The notes below the pieces were generated by a model. That model saw nothing but the letters and a program-made list of their open reading frames with translations, was not told the origin of the DNA and did not search any database. The position numbers and the translations under genes were made by a program. A DNA stretch of 64,000 nt from Dehalobacterium formicoaceticum (GTDB lineage: Bacteria; Bacillota; Dehalobacteriia; Dehalobacteriales; Dehalobacteriaceae), in the NCBI RefSeq assembly GCF_002224645.1, contig NZ_CP022121.1, forward strand, positions 1,308,501 through 1,372,500. The letters are read 5' to 3'. Below are positions 8,571-17,336 of this stretch, piece after piece. Position 1 is the first letter of the stretch. Each line of letters opens with the position of its first letter.

Positions 8571-9673
8571 AGGTTTCGGAATTGATGACAATAATGGAGG
8601 ATATCGCTCCTGCCCATTTAGCGGAAGAGTGGGATCATGTGGGATTGCAGGTCGGGGATTTAAATCAAGAAGCAGAGCGAATCATGATCGCCCTTGATGC
8701 CGACCCGCGCGTAATTGAGGAGGCAGTGAGCAAAAGAATAGATCTGATTATTACTCATCACCCCTTGTTCTTTCGCCCTGTGCAGAAGTTGCTTTTCCAC
8801 CAGCCTTTGGGCAAAATTGTATCTCTATTAATCAAAAATGATATCGCTCTGTTTTCTGCCCACACCAATCTGGATATTGCCGTCGGCGGTATTAATGATT
8901 ATCTGGCAGAATTGTTAGACTTAAGGGATGTAACAGTCCTGGCAGATACAAAAGAAGAAGCCTTGCTTAAATTAGTCGTTTTTGTACCGGTGGATTACCT
9001 GGATCAGGTACGGAATGCGATCTCGGAGGCAGGGGCCGGCCATATCGGAAGTTACTCTCATTGTACTTTTGCGGCACCCGGAGAAGGGACCTTTGTGCCC
9101 TTGCCGGGGACGAATCCTTTTGTGGGAAAACTGGGTCAGCTGGAAAAGACACCGGAATACCGCCTGGAAACCATTGTTCCTGCTTCTGTTTTGAATCAAG
9201 TGATCGCGGCCATGATATCCTCTCATCCTTATGAGGAGGTGGCTTATGATCTTTATCCGACAGCTTTACCAGGTGCAGCTGATGGTCTGGGAAGGGTGGG
9301 CTCCCTTTCTCAGCAGATGACATTAAACCAATTAGTCCACAAGGTCAAAAAACTTTTGGCTGTTGAAGGACTGAGGGTTGTGGGGGAAGGAGAAAAGCAG
9401 ATTTCTCGTGTTGCCGTCTGCGGCGGCAGCGGCATGTCTTTGCTGAAAGAGGCTCAACATAAGGGAGCGCAATGCTTGCTCACCAGTGATATGAAATATC
9501 ATGAGGCTCAGGAGGCTTTAGCAAAAGGTATCGCCGTGATTGATGCAGATCATTTTGCCACAGAAGGAATCTTTATTTCCCGCCTTGCCTCTTTATTAAA
9601 AAACAGAATATCTAAAGATGAGATTACGATTTTAACAAGTGAAATCAATACCAACCCCTGGCGTTTTTATTAG
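8567..9673 (+). CDS. Nif3-like dinuclear metal centre hexameric protein (YqfO type)
   Basis: A 368-residue NIF3 family protein with the metal-binding histidines in LIITHHPLFF, SAHTNLD and the C-terminal DADHFATE. A PII-like insertion of about 100 residues in the middle (near VFVPVDYLDQV) is typical of the long YqfO form. It begins within the trmK stop codon. The family is conserved, but its reaction is debated (GTP cyclohydrolase-like activity has been proposed). Confidence 0.92.
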   Translation: MKVSELMTIMEDIAPAHLAEEWDHVGLQVGDLNQEAERIMIALDADPRVIEEAVSKRIDLIITHHPLFFRPVQKLLFHQPLGKIVSLLIKNDIALFSAHTNLDIAVGGINDYLAELLDLRDVTVLADTKEEALLKLVVFVPVDYLDQVRNAISEAGAGHIGSYSHCTFAAPGEGTFVPLPGTNPFVGKLGQLEKTPEYRLETIVPASVLNQVIAAMISSHPYEEVAYDLYPTALPGAADGLGRVGSLSQQMTLNQLVHKVKKLLAVEGLRVVGEGEKQISRVAVCGGSGMSLLKEAQHKGAQCLLTSDMKYHEAQEALAKGIAVIDADHFATEGIFISRLASLLKNRISKDEITILTSEINTNPWRFY

Positions 9674-9705
9674 GATAGGATTAAGCACCCTATCCTATTT
9701 TATTT
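9671..9705 (+). terminator. Terminator overlapping the nif3-like stop codon
   Basis: TAGGATAGG (9671-9679) pairs with CCTATCCTA (9689-9697) and is followed by TTTTATTTG. The first stem base is the stop codon itself. Confidence 0.7.
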
Positions 9706-9750
9706 GTCCGATAACTAACTGCCACTAATACCAAGAACTCTGTTAATCAG
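9705..9750. repeat. Dispersed intergenic repeat, copy D (shortest)
   Basis: The left arm GATAACTAACTGCCACTAAT joins almost directly to the right arm AAGAACTCTGTTAATCAG with no central stem-loop. This copy defines the two arms as the core of the repeat. Confidence 0.6.
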
Positions 9751-9822
9751 CTGAATCTTTTTGAACCTATCCTGTCGGAGATAGGGAAGGAATCTATTGC
9801 CAAAATTGAAAGGAGCAAAGTT

Positions 9823-10542
9823 ATGTTAATAAAATCATTGTACCATTTACAAGAGCTGGAAAAAAGAGAGCAGGAAATCCGGCAGTCTCTGAAATCATTA
9901 CCTCAGTTTAAAGAATTGAAAAGTATGAAGGAACGTTTTCTTAAACTACAGGATCAATTGGCCAGGTCAAAAGAAGAACATAAAAAAACATCCGATCAAC
10001 TAAAAAACAACGAGGAACGGGCTCAGGATTTGGCAAAGAAAATAAAATCATTAAAGGAGTTTCTTTACGGCGGAAGCAGCAATAATGTCAAGGAACTGGA
10101 AAATATTGATCTGCAGATTAAAGTCCTGGAGGAACAAATGACCAGGATTAATCAAGAAATTATCGATTTGATGGAGGGAAAAGAACAACTGGATCAAAAT
10201 TTAAAACAAATTGAGCATGAATTAAAGGTGCAGTATCAGACTTTTAATAAGATAAAACTTCAATACAATCGAGTGAAAATAAATAAGGAACAAGAGCTGA
10301 AGGGTATTGAAGAGGATAAAGAGGAGATCATAACCACCCTTGACGAAAAATCTTTATCCTGGTATCAGGAAAGAAAAGAAAAGTATCACGGCAGACCCAT
10401 TGGCGAAATTATGGAGAACCATGCATGCAGCGGATGCCGCTCTGTGATTCCGATCATTATTGTGAAAGAAGCGAGATCAAAGAAAGATCTTGTATATTGT
10501 GAAAACTGCGGCCGTCTGCTTTATGCACCCCAAATAATATGA
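9823..10542 (+). CDS. Coiled-coil zinc-ribbon protein (DUF164/C4-type)
   Basis: A 239-residue protein. Residues of roughly 10-175 are charged and heptad-like, predicting a long helical hairpin or coiled coil. The C-terminus is a zinc ribbon, CSGCRSVIP followed by YCENCGRLL. This is the C4-type zinc-ribbon family often found next to nif3-like genes, as here. A role in nucleic acid or protein handling is suspected in the family but not established. An AAAGGAG ribosome site precedes the ATG. Confidence 0.85.
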   Translation: MLIKSLYHLQELEKREQEIRQSLKSLPQFKELKSMKERFLKLQDQLARSKEEHKKTSDQLKNNEERAQDLAKKIKSLKEFLYGGSSNNVKELENIDLQIKVLEEQMTRINQEIIDLMEGKEQLDQNLKQIEHELKVQYQTFNKIKLQYNRVKINKEQELKGIEEDKEEIITTLDEKSLSWYQERKEKYHGRPIGEIMENHACSGCRSVIPIIIVKEARSKKDLVYCENCGRLLYAPQII

Positions 10543-10562
10543 GAATTATTAGCTTAAGAATA

Positions 10563-10591
10563 TTGACAACCAGAGAGAGATGTTAAATAAT
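10563..10591 (+). promoter_or_regulatory. Probable hisC promoter
   Basis: TTGACA, a 17-base spacer and AATAAT lie 68 bases before the hisC start. Confidence 0.55.
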
Positions 10592-10658
10592 AATAAGATA
10601 TCATTTCGGACAGTCTAACGACAAAAGTGGGGTAAAATAAGAAAAGCAGGTGGTAATT

Positions 10659-11765
10659 TTGGAGAATAAGGCAGAAATAAATTTGGCACGTAAAGGGATT
10701 GAAAAGCTTATTGCCTATGTGCCGGGGAAACCGGTGGAGGAAGTCGCCAGAGAATATGGCATCACAGAAATTGTTAAGCTTGCTTCCAATGAGAATCCTT
10801 TAGGTACATCACCTAAGGCTTTGGCTGCCATGCAGCAAATCCTGCCTAGTGTTTATATGTATCCTGAAGGCAGCAGTCCGGCCTTAAGAGAAAGAATTGC
10901 CGCAAATTACGGCATTGAAAGTGATATGGTGATCTTCGGAAACGGAGCTGATAATATCCTCCTCCTGATTGCCCAGGCCTTCATTAATGAAGGAGATGAG
11001 GTCATTATTGGGGATCCTACCTTTTCTGTTTATGAAACGACGACAAGGATTATGGGCGGCCGGGTGCTCAAAGTGCCCTTAAAGAATTTTACTTATGATC
11101 TGGCTGGGATCAAGGGGAAAATATCAGAGAAAACGAAGATTATTTATATTTGTAATCCCAATAACCCTACCGGAACAATTGTCTATCAGGATGAAGTTGC
11201 CGAGTTTATGGCTTCGGTACCCGAAAATTGTATTGTGGTTTTTGATGAAGCTTACGCGGAATTTGCGCAAAAGACAAATTTCCCTCAAACTATTCAGCTG
11301 GTGAAGGAACAGCGAAATGTCCTGATCGTGCGCACCTTTTCCAAGGTTTACGGACTGGCCGGTGTCCGGGTGGGGTATGCCGTTGGTCCCAAGCATTTGC
11401 TGGGCGTTTTAAACAAGGTGGTGGAACCTTTCCCGGTGAACAAAGTTGCCCAGGCAGGGGCTTTGGGTGCCCTGGAGGATCAGGAGTTTTTAGATGAGGT
11501 CATGCGGGTAACAGAGGTAGGGAAAAAATATTTGTACCAGGAATTTACCAAGATGAAAATGACCTATGCCCCTACTTTTACTAACTTTGTCTTAGTTGAT
11601 TTTAAAAGGGATGCTGAGGTAATTACAAAGAAACTATTGGAACGGGGGATTATTATCAGGCCGGGCCAAATTTGGCAATTACCCACCTGCGCCCGGATCA
11701 CCATCGGAACAATGGCACAAAATGAGAAATTAATCGCCGCCCTGAAAGAAATTATCAAAGAGTAA
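10659..11765 (+). CDS. hisC: Histidinol-phosphate aminotransferase
   Basis: A 368-residue class I/II PLP-dependent aminotransferase. SNENPLG, the PYP-type VYMYPEG stretch, NPNNPTG, DEAYAEF and the PLP lysine in RTFSKVYGLAGVRVGYA are all present. It converts imidazole acetol phosphate and glutamate to histidinol phosphate. The TTG at 10659 is preferred because AGGTGG sits 5 bases upstream; a GTG three codons earlier is the alternative. It stands alone, with no other his genes nearby, so a broader aromatic aminotransferase role is possible. Confidence 0.92.
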   Translation: MENKAEINLARKGIEKLIAYVPGKPVEEVAREYGITEIVKLASNENPLGTSPKALAAMQQILPSVYMYPEGSSPALRERIAANYGIESDMVIFGNGADNILLLIAQAFINEGDEVIIGDPTFSVYETTTRIMGGRVLKVPLKNFTYDLAGIKGKISEKTKIIYICNPNNPTGTIVYQDEVAEFMASVPENCIVVFDEAYAEFAQKTNFPQTIQLVKEQRNVLIVRTFSKVYGLAGVRVGYAVGPKHLLGVLNKVVEPFPVNKVAQAGALGALEDQEFLDEVMRVTEVGKKYLYQEFTKMKMTYAPTFTNFVLVDFKRDAEVITKKLLERGIIIRPGQIWQLPTCARITIGTMAQNEKLIAALKEIIKE

Positions 11766-11802
11766 GAATAAATAGCAACAATTTTACAAAAGATAAAACT
11801 TT

Positions 11803-11845
11803 AATACCTTAAAGTATTGAAGGAGTTCCTTCTTTGGTGTAGAAT
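11803..11845 (+). promoter_or_regulatory. Promoter with two dyads for the amino-acid importer
   Basis: TTGAAG (11817) and TAGAAT (11840-11845) are 17 bases apart. Two inverted repeats overlap the promoter: AATAC-6-GTATT (11803-11818) and GAAGGA-GT-TCCTTC (11819-11832). Their position suggests an operator, but no regulator is identifiable. Confidence 0.55.
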
Positions 11846-11901
11846 ATAGCATGTTAAGCAAAAAAAATCGATTTTAAACGAAGGATCAAAGGAGGACGAC
11901 A

Positions 11902-12764
11902 ATGAAGAAGAGTATTTTTTTGGCATTTATTTTATCTTTAGCTGTCTTTTTTGCGGGATGTGGAGGGCAGAAAAGCGAGGACCTCTCTTGGACTAAGATT
12001 CAAGACAAAGGTCAATTTGTTGTAGGTTTGGATGACAATTATCCCCCGGCCGGTTTTCATGACGCAACCGGTGAGTTAGTTGGGATTGATATTGATTTAG
12101 CCAAAGAAGCTGCCAAACGGCTGGGTGTAGATGTAGTCTTCCAGCCTGTCCAATGGGATGGCGTTATGATGAATCTGAAAAACGGGGACATTGATGTGAT
12201 CTGGAATGCCTTAGGCATCACAGAAAAGAGAAAAAAAGAAATTGCTTTTACCAATGTATATATGATCGATAAGAACGTGATTGTAGTACCTGTTAATTCA
12301 TCTTTACCAATGTATATATGATCGATAAGAACGTGATTGTAGTACCTGTTAATTCATCCATCAAAACAAAAGCAGATTTGGCAGGGAAAATTGTCGGTCT
12401 TCAGGCAGGGAGTACCGCGGAGCCTGCGGTCACCGACGACCCCATTGGTAAAGAACTGAAGGAAATCCGCAAATTTGAAAATCCCACCCAGGCTTTATTG
12501 GATCTTCAGGCCGGGCGTATTGATGCAGTGGTCACCAATGAAATGAATGGACGTTTTCTGATTAACCAGGAAAATGCACAGGATAAATACCATATCTTAT
12601 CGGAAGAAGCAGGTTATTTTGGGGAAGAGCCCTATGGTGTTGGCTTGCGTTTGGAAGATAAGGCTTTCCTGGCTGAGTTGAATCGGGTACTCGATGAAAT
12701 GAAAGCGGATGGTACTGCAGCTCAGATCAGTGAAAAATGGTTTGGAGCAAACATCATCGAATAA
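11902..12764 (+). pseudogene. Amino-acid ABC transporter substrate-binding lipoprotein, broken by a 56-bp tandem duplication
   Basis: The 5' part encodes a lipoprotein signal (lipobox FFAGC) and the start of a family-3 solute-binding protein (FVVGLDDNYPPAGF, LVGIDIDLAKEAAKRLG). The gene is interrupted because bases 12247-12302 are repeated exactly at 12303-12358. The extra 56 bases shift the frame and create a stop at 12319-12321, which overlaps an ATG at 12318 that reopens the original frame to 12764. Removing one copy gives an intact 268-residue protein of normal length. It would feed polar amino acids to the permeases and ATPase downstream. It is a frameshifted gene here unless the two halves are made by coupled reinitiation. 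Confidence 0.9.
12247..12358. repeat. Exact 56-bp tandem duplication
   Basis: 12247-12302 and 12303-12358 are identical, base for base. The unit is not a multiple of three and disrupts the binding-protein gene. Confidence 0.97.
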
Positions 12765-12812
12765 TAACCATTAAGGAAAGATCACTAAACATCTTAAAAA
12801 AGATCAACAACT

Positions 12813-12860
12813 GGGAATAGTAAGTATGCTTGAAGTGCTTCCTATTCCCTGCTTTTTTTG
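12813..12860 (+). terminator. Terminator/attenuator between binding protein and permease
   Basis: GGGAATAG (12813-12820) pairs with CTATTCCC (12842-12849), followed by seven T's. It would lower permease expression relative to the binding protein. Confidence 0.75.
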
Positions 12861-12909
12861 TTTCGATGAAATATCAAGTAATATAAGACAAGCTGAAGGG
12901 AAAAACACG

Positions 12910-13551
12910 ATGGAATACATACTGGAGATTTTACCTGTTCTTTTAAAGGGTCTTGGGATATCCCTGAAAATCTATGTCACTGTCATAGTTTTAATTCTGC
13001 CCTTAGCGATATTAGTGGCAATTGGCAAGGTGTCTGGGCCCCAAATTTTAAAAAAGATTCTCCATTTATATACTTGGATCTGGCGGGGTACCCCCTTGCT
13101 GCTCCAATTGTTTTTTGTTTACTATGCTTTTCCCTATTTTGGGATTACCTTATCGCCCTTTGCCTGTGTGATTCTGGCTTTTGTTTTGAATATTGCGGCC
13201 TATGAGGCGGAGATAATACGGGCGGGAATTGAATCCATTGACAAAGGACAATATGAGGCGGCCAAAGCCTTGGGTATGAGTTATTGGCAAACCATGCGCC
13301 GAATCATCATTCCCCAGACCGTCAGACGGGTCCTGCCTGCCACCTGTAACGAAGCTATCCTCACATTTAAGGATACGGCTTTAGTTGCTACCGTAACCTT
13401 AGGCGACTTGATGCGTTCAGCTAAGGAGCTGGTTTTTGCCGATTATCGAATCACTCCCTTTATTGTCGCCTTTGCCTTTTATCTGCTGATTTCCTCCATT
13501 CTGGTGCAGCTTTTTGCCAAATTGGAGAAAAAGTATTCGATCTATGAGTAA
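12910..13551 (+). CDS. Polar amino-acid ABC transporter permease (first of two paralogues)
   Basis: A 213-residue HisM/GlnP-type permease with about five membrane segments. The typical WRGTPLLLQLFFVYYAF stretch is present, as is the ATPase-docking loop EAAKALGMSYWQTMRRIIIPQ. The ATG at 12910 gives the canonical N-terminus; the frame is open 28 codons further upstream but that part runs through the terminator. It is closely related to the next gene, so the pair probably forms a heterodimeric channel or resulted from tandem duplication. Confidence 0.9.
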   Translation: MEYILEILPVLLKGLGISLKIYVTVIVLILPLAILVAIGKVSGPQILKKILHLYTWIWRGTPLLLQLFFVYYAFPYFGITLSPFACVILAFVLNIAAYEAEIIRAGIESIDKGQYEAAKALGMSYWQTMRRIIIPQTVRRVLPATCNEAILTFKDTALVATVTLGDLMRSAKELVFADYRITPFIVAFAFYLLISSILVQLFAKLEKKYSIYE

Positions 13552-13588
13552 AGCATCAGAGGCCATCAAGAGAGGATAGGAGAAAGCC

Positions 13589-14239
13589 ATGGAACAACTA
13601 GAATATATTAAAAGCATTCTGCCCTTTATGTTATCGGGTTTGGAATTAACAGTAAAAATTTATTTTGGGACTTTGCTAATTGCTTTGCCTATCGGTGTGC
13701 TGGCGGCTGTGGGCAAGGTATCCGGGCCCCCAATTTTAAAAAAAATTCTTTATTTATATACCTGGATCTGGCGGGGTACTCCTTTGCTTCTGCAATTATT
13801 TTTTGTTTTCTTCGGCCTGCCTGTTCTGGGCATTAAATTATCGCCTCTTCCGGCAGCAATTGTTACTTATTCCTTAAACTACGGGGCCTATTTAACGGAA
13901 ATTTTCCGGGGAGGGCTCGAGTCCATCGACAAAGGACAATATGAAGCTTCAAAAGCTTTGGGCATGAGCTACGGGCAAACCATGCGCCGCATCATCATTC
14001 CCCAAACCATCCGGCGGGTGTTACCGCCGACCTGCAGTGAAGCGGTAAATCTGGTGAAGGATACGCCGATGCTGGCTTTGCTTGGTATGGCTGATTTATT
14101 AAGAATCTCCAACCAGATTTTCACCCGGGATTTCAATATTACATCTTATGTCCTGGCATTTATTATTTATTTGATAATTTCTTCCGTTTTGGTCAAGCTG
14201 TTTGGCAATTTAGAGAAGAAATACTCCGTTTATGAGTAG
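13589..14239 (+). CDS. Polar amino-acid ABC transporter permease (second paralogue)
   Basis: A 216-residue protein sharing long identical blocks with the preceding permease (KVSGP-ILKKIL-LYTWIWRGTPLLLQLFFV, then SIDKGQYEA-KALGMSY-QTMRRIIIPQT). It starts with ATG after AGGAGA. Differences concentrate in the periplasm-facing and C-terminal segments. It is cotranscribed with the ATPase downstream, which begins 15 bases later. Confidence 0.9.
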   Translation: MEQLEYIKSILPFMLSGLELTVKIYFGTLLIALPIGVLAAVGKVSGPPILKKILYLYTWIWRGTPLLLQLFFVFFGLPVLGIKLSPLPAAIVTYSLNYGAYLTEIFRGGLESIDKGQYEASKALGMSYGQTMRRIIIPQTIRRVLPPTCSEAVNLVKDTPMLALLGMADLLRISNQIFTRDFNITSYVLAFIIYLIISSVLVKLFGNLEKKYSVYE

Positions 14240-14253
14240 GAGGCGGTGCATAA

Positions 14254-15012
14254 ATGAGCATGATTCGTATGAGCAATATTCATAAGTACTTCGGGGATCT
14301 TCATGTGTTAAAAGGGGTATCCCTGGAAGTTAAAAAAGGAGAAATTGTTTCCATCATTGGGCCCAGCGGGTCAGGAAAAAGCACTTTTCTGCGTTGCATG
14401 AATCAACTGGAAAAAATAGACAAAGGCGTGGTTGAAATAGAGGGCATGGTGGTGGAGGCCGCAGGAGATGTAACAGAAAAGGTGACTGCTTCTCCAAAAG
14501 ATGTGCGGGCAACCTATCGCAAGATGGGCATGGTTTTTCAAAACTTTAATCTCTTTCCCCATATGACGGTGCTGGGGAATGTGATTGAAGCACCCATGAC
14601 CGTTAATAAAACAGATAAAGTTGCTGCCATTGAAATTGCGGAGCAACAGCTGGCGAAGGTGGGCTTGCTGGATAAAATTGATGCTTATCCATCTAAATTG
14701 TCCGGAGGACAAAGACAAAGGGTGGCCATTGCCCGGGCCTTGGCGATGAAGCCTGAGATTATGCTTTTTGACGAACCGACATCTGCCCTGGATCCGGAAC
14801 TGGTCGGGGAGGTACTGGAAGTAATAAAAAAGTTGGCAGCAGATCATATGACGATGCTGGTGGTAACTCATGAAATGTCCTTTGCACGGGAACTTTCCCA
14901 TCGCATTGTTTTTATGGATGAGGGAGAAATTATCGAAGAGTGTCCCCCGCAGCAGTTTTTTGAAGCACCCAGCCATGCCAGAGTTAAATTATTTTTAGAG
15001 AAGATGCTTTAA
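14254..15012 (+). CDS. Polar amino-acid ABC transporter ATP-binding protein (GlnQ-like)
   Basis: A 252-residue ABC ATPase: Walker A GPSGSGKST, Q-loop VFQNFNLFPHMT, signature LSGGQRQRVAIARAL, Walker [14 protein letters not shown] and switch histidine VVTHEM. This is the glutamine/histidine importer subfamily. A small acidic insertion before the Q-loop (about residues 60-85) is present in some clostridial members. An AGGAGGCGG ribosome site spans the junction with the permease gene. Substrate is not determinable. Confidence 0.93.
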   Translation: MSMIRMSNIHKYFGDLHVLKGVSLEVKKGEIVSIIGPSGSGKSTFLRCMNQLEKIDKGVVEIEGMVVEAAGDVTEKVTASPKDVRATYRKMGMVFQNFNLFPHMTVLGNVIEAPMTVNKTDKVAAIEIAEQQLAKVGLLDKIDAYPSKLSGGQRQRVAIARALAMKPEIMLFDEPTSALDPELVGEVLEVIKKLAADHMTMLVVTHEMSFARELSHRIVFMDEGEIIEECPPQQFFEAPSHARVKLFLEKML

Positions 15013-15155
15013 TACCTGATACCATTTTTAGTTCTACTTTCAGAAAGACATCTGCCCAGCCTTCGGATTGGTGCCAACCAAGTTTTATTTACCTGGTTTT
15101 GGAGGACAGCTTTAGCAAATATATTTTGGAATTAAAATAGGAATTAAAATGCGAC

Positions 15156-15184
15156 TTGTATTTTACCATAAAAGGTGTTATACT
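15156..15184 (+). promoter_or_regulatory. rnpB promoter
   Basis: TTGTAT and TATACT are 17 bases apart, 22 bases before the predicted RNA 5' end. Confidence 0.65.
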
Positions 15185-15205
15185 GACAATCCAAGTGAAT
15201 AGAGG

Positions 15206-15575
15206 GTAATTGAGTAAATTGAGTGATCGCGGGCAGAGTACCGAAAGGTTCTGTCTGAGGAAAGTCCGAGCTCCATAGGGCAGGGTGCTGGTTAACGGCC
15301 AGTGAGGGTGACCTCAAGGATAGTGCCACAGACATGTAGACCGCCTAAGACGGCTTTTTGCCGGACGGCAAGGATGGAACGGTGCGGTAAGAGCGCACCA
15401 GCAGCCAGGTGACTGGCTGGCTAGGTAAACCCCACCTGGTGCAAGACCGAATAGAGGAGTTATGGGACGGCCCGTCCTGCTCCCGGGTAAGGTTGCTTGA
15501 GATGCCAGGTAACTGGCATCCTAGATAGATGATCACTTTCAACAAAACTCGGCTTATAGATTTGGTCAATTACTT
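15206..15575 (+). ncRNA. rnpB: RNase P RNA
   Basis: The catalytic RNA of tRNA 5' processing. Diagnostic conserved blocks are GAGGAAAGTCCGAGCTCC near 15258, AGTGCCACAGA near 15321, GGTAAACCCC near 15424, and the 3' block with AGATAGATGATCACT and ACAAAACTCGGCTTATAGA. GTAATTGA (15206-15213) pairs with TCAATTAC (15566-15573), giving helix P1 and the boundaries. Ends are approximate by a few bases. Confidence 0.95.
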
Positions 15576-15607
15576 TTTATTGACTTTTGTTTTATGAGCA
15601 TCGGGAC

Positions 15608-15636
15608 ACGTCTTTATTAAGGATGTGTTTTTTTAT
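15608..15636 (+). terminator. rnpB terminator
   Basis: GACACGTC and GGATGTGT form a stem around TTTATTAA, followed by a run of T's. Confidence 0.6.
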
Positions 15637-15720
15637 TTTCTCGAACCATCATCTGAAATATTTGATAAAAAGCTTTTACTCTTATGATCATCTAATGAAT
15701 CTATCAAAGGAGTTGAGAAT

Positions 15721-16227
15721 ATGATTATTGGTGTTTTATCGGATTCTCATATACCTGGCAGAGCGAATAAAATCCCAGCCTTTATTTGGCAAGCTTTTGC
15801 TGAGGTGGATTTAATTCTGCACGCTGGAGATATTGTAGATGAACGTGTATTAATTGATTTAAATGCCTTGGCACCTGTTGAGGCAGTATATGGCAATATG
15901 GATCAAAGGAATGAGTATCATATTTATCAATTAACTAAGAAAAAAATTATTGCGGCAGGCAATAAAAAGATTGGATTAATACACGGCGATGGTTCTTCAG
16001 GGAGTACGCTGGAAAGAGCTGCGAGAGCTTTTTCAGATGATGAGGTGGATTGTGTCGTCTTCGGCCATAGTCATCAGCCTTTTAATGAGGTGATCAATGG
16101 GGTTTTAATGTTTAATCCGGGCTCTTGTACGAATCCGAGAAGAGAACCCCAACCTTCCTGCGGAATTTTATATGTGGGAAAGGACATCAAAGGAGAAGTC
16201 CTTTATTTTGATAAACAGGGGAATTGA
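15721..16227 (+). CDS. YfcE/MJ0936-family metallophosphodiesterase
   Basis: A 168-residue calcineurin-like phosphoesterase. The five metal-binding blocks are visible: LSDSHIP, HAGDIVD, GNMDQ, IHGDGSS and FGHSHQP. The length matches the YfcE family. AAGGAG stands 8 bases before the ATG. Members hydrolyse phosphodiester model substrates; the physiological substrate is unknown. Confidence 0.9.
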   Translation: MIIGVLSDSHIPGRANKIPAFIWQAFAEVDLILHAGDIVDERVLIDLNALAPVEAVYGNMDQRNEYHIYQLTKKKIIAAGNKKIGLIHGDGSSGSTLERAARAFSDDEVDCVVFGHSHQPFNEVINGVLMFNPGSCTNPRREPQPSCGILYVGKDIKGEVLYFDKQGN

Positions 16228-16358
16228 CTTTAACTGTCATTTTAAACAAGAATATGGCAGAGGGACAAGAAAAATGGTGCTTCTTTCATGAGCAGAAGGA
16301 GAATAACAATGTAAAGATCGGTTAGCTATTGCTAAATACGAAGAAGCGAGGTGCTGCT

Positions 16359-16643
16359 ATGATTATCGGTACATGCATTTATGACATTCATTTGTATTAT
16401 TCCCAGTCATTAAAGGACAAAAGGAGGATTCTTAAAAGTATCATTGACCGGGTAAAAAACAAGTTTAATGTTTCCATTGCCGAAATTGATCATCAGGATA
16501 GTTGGGATCAGGCTGTACTTGGCATTGCTGTTGTGAGCAATCAGACAACTCATGCTAATCAAATGCTTAATAATGTTACCCGTTTCTTGGAGAACACTGA
16601 TAATGAGTTTGAAATCACCCGTGTTACAATGGAAATCATCTAA
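16359..16643 (+). CDS. YlxP-like DUF503 protein
   Basis: A 94-residue protein beginning MIIGTCIYDIHLYYSQSLKDKR, the conserved DUF503 start, with the family's EIDHQDSWDQAVLGIAVVS motif. The ATG at 16359 is chosen because the family begins there. The fold is a small ferredoxin-like alpha/beta domain. In Bacillus ylxP lies in the infB-rbfA region and affects translation; here it stands alone. Confidence 0.88.
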   Translation: MIIGTCIYDIHLYYSQSLKDKRRILKSIIDRVKNKFNVSIAEIDHQDSWDQAVLGIAVVSNQTTHANQMLNNVTRFLENTDNEFEITRVTMEII

Positions 16644-16788
16644 TACTCTCCACCTTTAAAAAGATAAGCCTTAAAGGCGCAAAGAAATACACCTCAGATT
16701 TGGTAAAATGAGTTAATCCCATAATATACCAAACAAAAAGGTGCTTATATCATAGCTGATTTGTGCTGAAGTTTTTAAATGGATGAGA

Positions 16789-17079
16789 TCATCTTTTTTT
16801 CAGCTGAGTACAATAGGCGGTTAAAGCCAGAAAAATAAAAGTTATCCATGCAATAGCCATAACAATCAAAGCAGTAGTGTTACCGCAGGAAGCACAGAGA
16901 CAATCCCAGGAAACACAGAGCCTGAATCCGGCTAAAGCCAGCAGGCTTCCTATGAAGACAGAAATAAAGCCAATCTTCACAGAGCATTTTAAACATCTGG
17001 CCCAAAAACCCCCGAGAATCGGTAACAATATGCAACCGACTAAAATTAAGACAATATAAATAATTGTGGTAGTTTCCAT
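16789..17079 (-). CDS. Small four-helix membrane protein of unknown function
   Basis: A 96-residue protein with about three or four hydrophobic segments and a cysteine-rich central region (RCLKCSV, WDCLCASCG). The ATG at 17079 is preceded by an excellent AAGGAGGTG. I do not recognise the family. The CxxC-type cysteines could bind metal or form disulfides. It is not part of an obvious operon. Confidence 0.6.
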   Translation of the reverse strand: METTTIIYIVLILVGCILLPILGGFWARCLKCSVKIGFISVFIGSLLALAGFRLCVSWDCLCASCGNTTALIVMAIAWITFIFLALTAYCTQLKKR

Positions 17080-17210
17080 CAGTTGCACCTCCTTGCACAT
17101 TCATTCTTAAGTAAATTCTACCACAATTGAGAGGATAAGGGGAGGGTTTTTTGAAAATATTCACACAAAATGATTGATCTGATACGTAACCTTATCAGCA
17201 ACATGGCATG

Positions 17211-17246
17211 AAAAAACCGTTAATTCATGAGAATTAACGGTTTTTT
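17211..17246 (-). terminator. Terminator of the tRNA-Ala/tRNA-Val transcript
   Basis: AAAAAACCGTTAATTC pairs with GAATTAACGGTTTTTT around ATGA. It lies directly at the tRNA-Val 3' end and works in both directions. Confidence 0.85.
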
Positions 17247-17320
17247 GGTGGGCACAGCTGGTTTCGAACCAGCGACCTCTTGAATGTGAGTCAAGCGATC
17301 TCCCGCTGATCTATGCGCCC
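17246..17320 (-). tRNA. tRNA-Val (CAC)
   Basis: Minus-strand cloverleaf, acceptor GGGCGCA / TGTGCCC, anticodon loop CTCACAT, encoded CCA. Confidence 0.94.
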
Positions 17321-17336
17321 ATATGAATCGATATGA

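Noticed and set aside
14371-14976. Long minus-strand ORF (201 codons) inside the ABC ATPase gene
   Set aside because: Antisense shadow of a strongly conserved ATPase; composition rich in His/Cys/Phe is typical of shadow frames.
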